Assembly (NCBI GenBank): GCA_014825775.1
Contig: MVAQ01000119.1
Span: 1 to 61,958, forward strand
Length of the DNA stretch: 61,958 nucleotides
Direction of reading: 5' to 3'
DNA from: Krasilnikovozyma curviuscula
Lineage: Eukaryota > Basidiomycota > Tremellomycetes > Cystofilobasidiales > Mrakiaceae
Every line of letters begins with the position of its first letter. Within the stretch, counting starts at the first letter, position 1. A program made the translations under genes and the position numbers. Shown piece after piece: positions 54,449-61,958 of this stretch. The notes below the pieces were generated by a model. That model saw nothing but the letters and a program-made list of their open reading frames with translations. It did not search any database and was not told where the DNA came from.

Positions 54449-57253
54449 ATGTACGGTGGTAAGTACAACTTGGAACAGAAATCCAGAAGTAAATAGCAGC
54501 TGATCTTCCCAATGCCATTTCGTACAGGTTACAATCCTCGAGCGCAACATGGATACGGCCCCCCTCCCCTCCGACCAGGTCTTGGTGCACCAGGAGCCCC
54601 TTCAAATGGTCACATAGACCTCTCAAGGCCACCTCCTGGTTACAACGGTCCTCCTCCAGGCTTTGGAAACCCAAACAACGCCAACTATTCGCCGTTGGGA
54701 CAACCAGTACCTCAGGCTGCAGGGCCTGCGCCTGCTGGTTCTTCTTCTCAGGTGGCTTTGACACTGTTCATTGGCAGTATAGCTGCTGGGATCAAGGATG
54801 AGGTTCTTGAACAACTTTTAAATGTGAGTGACTCCTCTTCACTTCCACGAAGTGAAACTGAACCTCGTGTCTTGTGACTCTATGTCTCCAGGCTTGTGGA
54901 CCTCTCAAGACGTTGAAGCGTGTCAGTGGAGCTACAGGAAAGCCTCAAGCATTTGGATTTGCTGAATACGAGGACCCAGACTCAGTTTTGAGAGCTCTGG
55001 CCGTCTTGAATGGGGCTGAGCTGCCTGACCTGGAAACGTTTGGAAGGGGTAAAGCGTTGGTGGTGAAAGCAGATGAGAAGACGAGGAAGTTCTTGGATGA
55101 TTATGAGACTCAGTTGATGAGGACAGACGTAGGTTTTATTCAATACTCTAGTGGAAGACCTCAGTAATTGAACTCATTTTTCACGCTTGTCCTTTGTCTC
55201 TCTCTCTTCGTTACTCAGGCTGACGACCAAACTGAAGCCATTGCCCTCAAATCTATCACTGCCATCTTAACTTCTCTTGCAAAAGGTGATGCACTTCCAT
55301 CAACCGATTCAACTGCAATGGGGGGCAGTGACGGAGCCAACAAATCGAATCCAAATGATCCGTACGAAGTTCCAGCCCATCTACGAGACTTAGATGCAGA
55401 GGATGTTCCAGAAGAAACGCGAGGTCAAGTTTTGGATCAGATATCAGCTTTCAGACACACATCGGTCGCTAAGGAACAGAACAAGAAGAGGGCAGAAGAA
55501 GAGTTTGAGAGAAAGAGAATCGAGCGGATGCTTCTTGAGCAGAGTAAACAACGTCAACAAGGTGGAAGCACCGGGGGAGCTAGCACGTCGCTGCACGGTG
55601 CGTCATTTGGCAGTGGTCCACAAGGCTACAACAAACCGGTGGGATTCATCGGCTCGACAGGCGCCAGTACAGATAAGTGGGGAAATGCTAGCTCATCGAG
55701 AGAGGTTGACGATGAGAAAGAGGAAGAGAAGAGAAAGGCGCTGGAAAATCGAAGGAAGATCGACAGAATGAGAGAAGTGAGCCCATTTTGCTTGCCCAAC
55801 CCTCCCTCATTGCTAAAACAGAGCACACTGACCTTGCACCGATTTCCCACTCAATCTTCCAGCGTGAGCGTCAGTTCGAGTCAAAAGAACGCGGCCGAAT
55901 GAATAACCTGGATAAAGAAGCCAATAATGTCCGATCAAAGAATGAGGCGGAGGAACGACAAAAGATAATAGCTCAACAAAGGTTTGCGAACTGGGATGAT
56001 GATTTAGTCGCTGAAGGTGGGAAGGAGTTATTTTATTCTGATCGGTGAGTCTGACCTTCCTTGTCTAGTCGCTCAAATGTGCGGTACTCAAGAATTACCC
56101 TCTTACAGTGCGCGATGGCGTTCGCAGCGTTCTCAGATCGTCCGACGTGAACTTCAAGCTGATGAAGCAGACATACGAGCAGAAGCCGCTCAAGCCGCCC
56201 AACTCCAAAAAGAATCCGAAGAGTTTATCGCTCGTCAAATGGAAGAAATGGCGGCTTTGGCTTCCAAACAGAAAGCACAGGGTTTGCTCACTGATGATGC
56301 AGCTCCTATCAAGCTCTCTGTTGGCGGCTTGAAGGTCGAGAAATCAGCTCAACATACGACTGTCATCAGGCCTACTGTTGTAGGTTTAGGAGTTGCAGAA
56401 GATGATGAGGAGGCGGAAAAGAAGGGAAGGAGGACGTTAATCAAGTTGGACGAGGAGATTGGCGATGGCCTTACTCCCGAACAGAGGGAAAAGAAGAGGA
56501 TCGATAAGCTTACCAAGATCGCAGACCAGATTCCTAGGAAGAAGGAGGATTTGATTCCGATTCAGTTTGATTGGAGTGCTTTTGCCGAGGTAAGCCGTGG
56601 CTTAAATCCTTTTTACACGGTGCGTGTGGCCTCTTACTTTGTATTGCTCATTTACTCCTCATTCTAGCCTGCTGTCAAAGACAAGTTGATTTCGTTCGTC
56701 AAAACTCAAATGATCAAGGTTGTTGGAGATGACGAAGATCTCATTCAGTTTGTGTTGGATCACCTGAATGAGCGGAAAGGATTTGAGGAGCTGGTAGAAG
56801 GACTTGAAGCTGTGAGTAATTTCTTTTCATTGTATTTTTTTCTTCAGAGCTTTTTCTCTTGATGAAAGAATGGCAGATTGAAGAATAAGTTGTAGATTGT
56901 AATTGCGGTCAACGGTGCGCCATCATACCATCATAGCATGACTCTTCTCAGCTATCCCCTTCCCTTCCTCCTTTCGTTCCATTTAACCATTTAAAAGCCA
57001 GCTGGTGTTTCCTTTGTTAATGGTTCCCAAGCCAGTTCTTCCCCGATGAGTAACAAACCTTTTGCTCACACCGCTTCTCTGTTTTCCCCTTCTCCCTCAA
57101 AAACTCTTCTCTATTTCCCACCTTTGTCTGAAACAATAGGTCTTGGATGATGATGCATTGAAATACACCACATCGGTTTGGAGATTTTTGGCATTTGAAT
57201 CTAGAGTCCATCAGGCTGGCTTGGTTTCTGGGGATTTCTCGTTGACGAAGTGA
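54449..57253 (+). CDS. RBM25/Snu71-type splicing factor (RRM and PWI)
   Basis: Eight exons (54449-54458, 54528-54823, 54892-55128, 55219-55776, 55863-56044, 56109-56589, 56668-56811, 57140-57253) give 673 residues. A Pro/Gly-rich N-terminus is followed by an RRM at about 85-180 (LTLFIGSIAAGIKDEVLEQLL, AFGFAEYEDPDSVLRAL). The centre is a long charged helix with many Glu/Arg/Lys (EEEFERKRIERMLLEQ). The C-terminus is a PWI domain (KDKLISFVKTQMIKVVGDDEDLIQFVLDHL) closing with SVWRFLAFESRVHQAGL. This is the layout of RBM25 and its yeast relative Snu71, part of the U1 snRNP. The first coding exon is 10 nt (M-Y-G plus one base). The last intron, which splits PWI, is 328 nt, five times the local norm. 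Confidence 0.93.
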
Positions 57254-57422
57254 GTCTTGAATGTCAATCCTATGTAATTTGACCATGAGGAATTCCGATT
57301 ACATTCTGAGCGATAAAGCAAGCAAGTAAAGCACTAAACTTCCAGCGCGATGTTGTTAACGCCGCCACGTCAATGTCTGTTTCGTCGCTAACCACCACTG
57401 TCTCCGTCAAGAATCTCACTCC

Positions 57423-57909
57423 ATGGCGCCTGCTAAACGAAAACCCAATAAAGAAATTCGACTGGATAGCGGTGAACCACTTGGAGGTCCGTCTTCACCA
57501 GCTACCGCAACAAAGAGACCACAGCGCTTGAAAAAACAGGTTGCAACACAGAAACCAAAACAAAAGAAGAAAAGGTATTCAAAGCTGACGGTGCTGGGTG
57601 AGAGACAGCTTCTTTGATGAAACATAGGTGTAGTCGTTGATTTTGACTCCCCATGTAGCGTCAATATTAGCTGTGACATCGATTGCGCTCGCCGTGCTTC
57701 TTCTGGGACGACAGTTCTTACATAATAAGCGTCTGTCTACGCCTGAAGCTATATTAGAGGAGTCTGAAGCCGTTGAGAATCCCTATGAGAGATTGAAGCT
57801 GCTGAGCGAGGAACTAGGGGTTGACATGGAGACTCTTCTCGCTGGCCTGAGAGACGAAATGGATCGCGCTTATTTAGGAGACGAAGAGGCAGAAGAAGAG
57901 TCCATATGA
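57423..57909 (+). CDS. Small single-pass membrane protein
   Basis: Two exons (57423-57597, 57659-57909) give 141 residues. The N-terminal 58 residues are very basic (KRKPNKE, KRPQRLKKQ, KPKQKKKRYSK). A single hydrophobic helix (SILAVTSIALAVLLLG) lies near 61-76, followed by an acidic domain (EAILEESEAVENPYERLKLLSEELG). The positive-inside rule suggests that the basic end is cytosolic. Not recognised; possibly an ER or nuclear-envelope protein. It follows the RBM25-type gene by 169 bp and precedes the next gene by 128 bp, all on the same strand. Confidence 0.6.
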
Positions 57910-58037
57910 TCTGATCTATCAGGCTGGTCAGTTTTCAGAATAGCAAGAAAGGCATTACGAAACATACAAATGGGACTCGAATCGCCCCAGCGCCTCGTTC
58001 TTCTCAAGTTTGTCCCAACTCCCAGCTTCTTGCTACG

Positions 58038-60884
58038 ATGGAGCGAGTCAGGCGAACGTCTCAGAAGATTAAGCGGTACGATGAGGAGTCTGATTACCTT
58101 GACGATGTAGACATGACCTCAGACTCAGAAGCAGAAGAAGAAACTCATCCCGACGACGTTTCAGATTACGAGGTCAAGAAACCATCTTCCAAAAAGGTCA
58201 AGAAGGAGAATACTCTTGTTGACAAGAATCATGCTAAAACTGCTGAGAGATGTCGACTATCTGGAAGTAAGAAGCGTAAAGCTGAAGAAGGTACGCCCTG
58301 CCCTGCTACTTCTTTCAGCTTGTGAACGTTCGGTTAAACGAGACGTTTCTGGTGTTTTTCTCCCTTTTACAGAGCCAGAAGAAGTCGAGATCAAAGAAGG
58401 AGTAGTACCCTCATCTCCAGCTACTCCTCAGGGTAAGAAACCCAACATGACTGGATTCCCAGGTGCGTCTCGTGTCAACTTTCATTTCGGAGTGGCTTCG
58501 CTCGCGTTCAGTCAGATGTTGACCTGGAATTTATGCTCGAAGGTCTGTCGATGATGATGAACTCTCCAGGAAAGAACAAAGACGAGTCAATTTCCAAGTC
58601 TGGTCAACTTCCCAAAGGACCTGCAAAGCTTCCTCCTTTCAGGTTCGGTGGTTCCAAGCTGCCAGGAGGCCCATCTCGGTCTATCTCCCAAGCCAAACCC
58701 AAGGAATCAACACCGGTGGAATCTTCTCCCAACAGAAAATCATCTTCCGCGCCAACATCCCCAGCCAATGCGCTCAACAAGAAGACGGCTTCCAAGTTAT
58801 CCGCATCCAACAAGTCACCCTTGAAAGGGTACACACTGTCTGGGACATCATCTGCGGGACTGGAGGGCATCGACATTGACAGGATACTCTCTTCCTCCCA
58901 ACCAATCACCATCTCGTCCTGGGATGTCGACGATATGGAGAAAGTCGTCTTTGTCAGGATTAACACCGACGAGACGTGTGTCGATGGCAAGGTGGACATT
59001 CCTGAAGACTCGTACTGGTGGCCTGCTCAGGTGCATACCAAGGATTAAAGCCATCCTGTTCTTTTTTTCTTATTCTGACTTTATATTCGCTATAGCTTGA
59101 GACTCCATTCTCGCGTTTGGATGCCTCAACTTGGGATGTGAAGTTGATCCCCGTCAACAAAGGAGAGTGGAAGAAAGCGTGAGTACCCGCCTGCTGTCGG
59201 GCGTAATGTATAATAAACAAAACATTCTCTCACTGCTTGTAGCACTGTAATCAAGCTCCCAAACAAATCGGAGCAAAATGTCCGCACTTTCTACTTCCCG
59301 TCGACCAAGAACGTGAGGTTCAAAGACCGATCCCAAGCGAACGTCCCGGATACGATAACCCCGGCGAGCTTTACCAAGCTTCTGAACCACGCCAAGGACG
59401 TGTGCTTGAAGGCAGGCGAGGACGATGACGTTATGAGCAACAACGACGACGAGTTCTCTATAGTTACTGTAGTTGCGGAGGGTTCGGCTACGACGAAAAA
59501 GAGGGGGCGACCGTCGGGGTCTGGGAAGGTTGCATCAAAGAACAAAGGTAAGAAGATGGCCAAGAAAGACGTTGGTGCTGTTGATAATGAAGAGGAAGAC
59601 GAGTTGCTGCTGGTTGCAGATGGCGACTCTGACAGTGATCTGGATCTCAACTTTGAGTAAGTGAAGTGACAGAATTTTGCTTCCTTTCCTCGGGATGGGG
59701 ACGAATGCTGACGCACTGATGCTTCATGACTTTTTTTATCAGGAGCGATAACCTTCAACTCAACGACAAAGTTTACGGTCCTCAAGGAAGCGGCCCTCGA
59801 GCAAAGTACCTGTGGCCCGCGATTGTCGAGACTGTCAATTCCCCTCCGCCCAAGAAAAAATCGCTAGGTCAAACCTACAACTTATTGTTCTTCGATGGCA
59901 CCAAGAGAAAAAATCTGTCCAGGAAGCTACTGTATACAATAGACGACATCACCGCATCAGATGAAATCGACGATCGAGTGAGTCGTCTGCGCTGCTTCCT
60001 CGTTGCGAATCGTACCCTCATGTTAAGTTTGGGAAGCACTTTTTCTTTTGTTCTAAATTTCTTGTAGATTGGTGAGATCAGATCTGAACCCATTAACAAA
60101 TGTGTAGTTCACAATGCACGAACGCGCGAGCCGACGCCGTCCGTCGACGAACTCGACGCGACGCCCTTCGACGATCTTGAAATCTGGCAGCAGATGATTT
60201 ACGCCCGCCCGATCCTGCACCGTGTTATCCTTGGTACCTACCCGCCTCATAACCAGGACGTCGACGGACCCGCGACATTTAGAAGGCACGACGAGTTCCT
60301 TGCCGGTGGCGAGAGGATGAACAAGCTAGCGAATCAGGTAGGAGCGTACGGCGGCTTGACGCAGGATGAGGTTGAGAGTATTATTTTGCCGGAGTTGGAG
60401 AGATGGATGGATGGATGTGTGAGTCGTTTCCCCCGATCCTGTCCTACTCGCTCTCGAAGACGGTCAAGCTGAAACTGACTCCAACATCCCTTTCAAGGAC
60501 AAGACCCATCGACCGATGGGTGACTTGTCTTACGAGTCTCTCTCACCAGCCCAACGTGTCTCCTACCGCGTTGACGTCCTGTTCCCCGAGTTCCTGAATG
60601 AGTTCACCATCCTGCACAACAGGCTGCGCGAGGGGAATGAAACTGTATCCGCCATGACGGACGAGAGCATACAGCTCGAGATCTGGAACGAGGCGTGGGA
60701 GATGCGTGGAGAAACAGTCGAGGTCATGGACTTTAGCTGGATCTATGATGTGTCGGGCGTTGTCGAGACCCGCAAGAGGGCCAAGAAAGAGCTCGCCAGG
60801 GCTGGTGCAGGTGAGGGTACTGAGGGGAAGTGGAAGACTTCCACGGGAAGTGGGAGGATCACGAAGGCTCCTAACAAGTACTAG
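58038..60884 (+). CDS. Nuclear protein with Tudor/PWWP-like segments
   Basis: Eight exons (58038-58290, 58373-58462, 58516-59030, 59096-59178, 59243-59656, 59743-59977, 60068-60418, 60498-60884) give 775 residues. The N-terminal 250 residues are charged and Ser/Lys/Pro rich with several nuclear-localisation-like clusters (KKVKKE, SKKRKAEE). Two segments resemble PWWP/Tudor barrels: SYWWPAQLETPF...WDVKLIP with FYFPSTKNVRFK, and RAKYLWPAIVE...YNLLFFDGTKRKNL. An AT-hook-like KKRGRPSGSG and a Glu/Asp run lie between them. The C-terminal 240 residues look globular and helical (ILPELERWMDGCDK, VSYRVDVLFPEFLNEF). A chromatin reader is plausible; I do not recognise an ortholog. Confidence 0.7.
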
Positions 60885-61249
60885 AACATTGCGATGACGA
60901 TCGAGTGTCGTAGGGGTGTATGTATGTATAAGCGACTTTTCGCAGTTTTGTCTAATCAGATGGGCGCTGCTGTGCTTGGGTCGTATCTGATCCGCCGTTT
61001 CGGACTGTGGCCTCCACACTGTCGAAAGATTTGTATCTGCTTAAGAAAGAGGTTTATTTACCATTGACTCTCTCTGAAAAGCCGATGATACTCCGTTAGA
61101 AGATGGATGATCATGATTTGCGCAGTTTAGGTCCATACCGTCCAGTCGGGAGAGGTACATTTTTCTGCGTTTCTTCGCTCGACTTCCAACGTCTTCAGCC
61201 CAATTTTTTTCACTCTCCCCTGTCTCCTCTGTAAGCTATAATCGCAGAG
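60885..61249. other. Intergenic promoter of the Apd1-type gene
   Basis: Contains the previous gene's 3' end and a CT-rich leader (61160-61235) before the next ATG. No gene is supported. Confidence 0.5.
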
Positions 61250-61958
61250 ATGGCTGTGTCCTCTCTCGTGGGTAAATTCTCAGGCCTCCTCTCGTCTGGT
61301 AAAAACACACCAAACGACTCGCCAGCGTCGTCCGTACCGGGCACACCCCTCCCACAGCCTCCCCTGCCCTTACCACCTCGGAAGATCCTTGACAGTCTCA
61401 CCGCACTCGCTCCTGCCTGCGAACCTGATGAGTGCAGCGGGGCGTGTGAAGAGGACGAGCATGATGGTGCCTACCCAGCTTACCCTAAGAAGTTCGATGT
61501 CGACATGGAGAGTGAGTTTATCAACGTCCATTTTTCCCCTTCTCTCGCTGTCTTTCAGGTGTAACCACTGACCATTTGTACTTGTGAAACTACATCCATC
61601 AGGCGACTTGCTTGGGTCCACCAAAGGGTTCAGGAGGCTTACCATCCTCGGCTCAGGCAAGAACGACTGGCAGCACGACATTGCCGCATCCAAGACGGGT
61701 AACACAGCGCTTGCGTTCCACCTGTCAACCATCCCCGCATCCAAGATAGTGCAACCTTCGTCGCAAGAGAAGGAGTCGGGGGTGCCGGGTCTGTTCTTGT
61801 CCCATACCACGACAAAGCTCAGCGTGCTCGCCGGGTCGTTTAGTTTGCCTGATGACGACGAGCTGTCGACCAGTGAGTGACTTTCTTATCGCTTGATTCT
61901 TATTGAGGAGGAAACTGACTCTGATTCGTGTCATGTTTCCAGGTATCGCCGTCTTCCC
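61250..61958 (+). CDS. APD1: Apd1-type thioredoxin-like ferredoxin, 5' part
   Basis: Three exons are visible (61250-61511, 61603-61872, 61943 to the window end), covering about 182 residues; the gene is cut by the edge, not broken. After a Ser/Pro N-terminus comes the family mark CEPDECSGACEEDE, then YPKKFDVDMESDLLGSTKGF. This matches the sucrase/ferredoxin-like Apd1/Aim32 family, whose members hold a [2Fe-2S] cluster. In this family the remaining cluster ligands lie in the C-terminal half, outside this window. Both introns have good GT-AG ends. Confidence 0.85.

Noticed and set aside
56855..56950. Intronic box C/D snoRNA (TGATGA near 56860)
   Set aside because: A box C-like word is present, but I found no CTGA box D at a fitting distance and no terminal stem.
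1..61958. Transposons, terminal repeats, CRISPR arrays, centromere or rRNA sequence
   Set aside because: No reverse transcriptase, transposase or integrase motif, no long direct or inverted repeat, and no spacer-repeat pattern was seen on either strand.

Overview
This window is nuclear DNA from a basidiomycete yeast, most likely of the Tremellales (Cryptococcus/Kwoniella type). The evidence is dense short GT-AG introns (mostly 50-110 nt, up to 20 per gene), CT-rich leaders, and an iron-regulator GATA factor of the Cir1/Sre type carrying the family's extra Cys-rich motif. No bacterial, viral or transposon-like sequence was recognised. I rebuilt the genes by joining exons across splice sites. 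For every complete model except the last exon of the TBC gene, exon lengths sum to a multiple of three and phases agree at each junction.

Layout, left to right: a gene-poor 1.9 kb with a leftward TATA box; SigF-like NTF2 protein (-); GH71 alpha-1,3-glucanase (+); arrestin-like protein (+); UBA2, SUMO E1 subunit (+); NIPA-type Mg transporter (-); TFB4, TFIIH subunit (+); FAP1/NFX1-type RING-R3H protein (+); acidic protein with a PP1-docking motif (+); CAR2, ornithine aminotransferase (+); predicted mitochondrial single-pass protein (+); coiled-coil protein with an SxIP motif (-); IMPACT/UPF0029 protein (-); Dnf-type P4 ATPase (+); LRR protein (-); GRAM-TBC-EF-hand Rab GAP of Gyp2 type (+); CIR1-like GATA factor (+); TMA16 (-); LEA-like amphipathic protein (+); SPX-RING ubiquitin ligase (-); RBM25-type splicing factor (+); small single-pass membrane protein (+); nuclear protein with Tudor/PWWP-like segments (+); and the start of an Apd1-type ferredoxin-like protein (+), cut by the window end.

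There is no operon-like or pathway cluster. The genes are mostly housekeeping: SUMOylation, transcription and splicing, lipid flipping and vesicle traffic, phosphate and iron sensing, arginine catabolism, wall glucan. Several pairs share very short divergent promoters: NIPA/TFB4 (94 bp), SPX-RING/RBM25 (186 bp), TMA16/LEA-like (190 bp), LRR/Gyp2 (225 bp). Several convergent pairs have stops only 63-190 bp apart.

The most striking feature is the number of very small coding exons (8-26 nt), several of which encode essential motifs: the second Cys pair of the GATA finger (13 nt), the invariant part of the IMPACT domain (10 nt), and two segments of the NIPA transporter (12 and 13 nt). Automated gene finders tend to miss these. 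Two GC-AG introns are also required by the reading frames.
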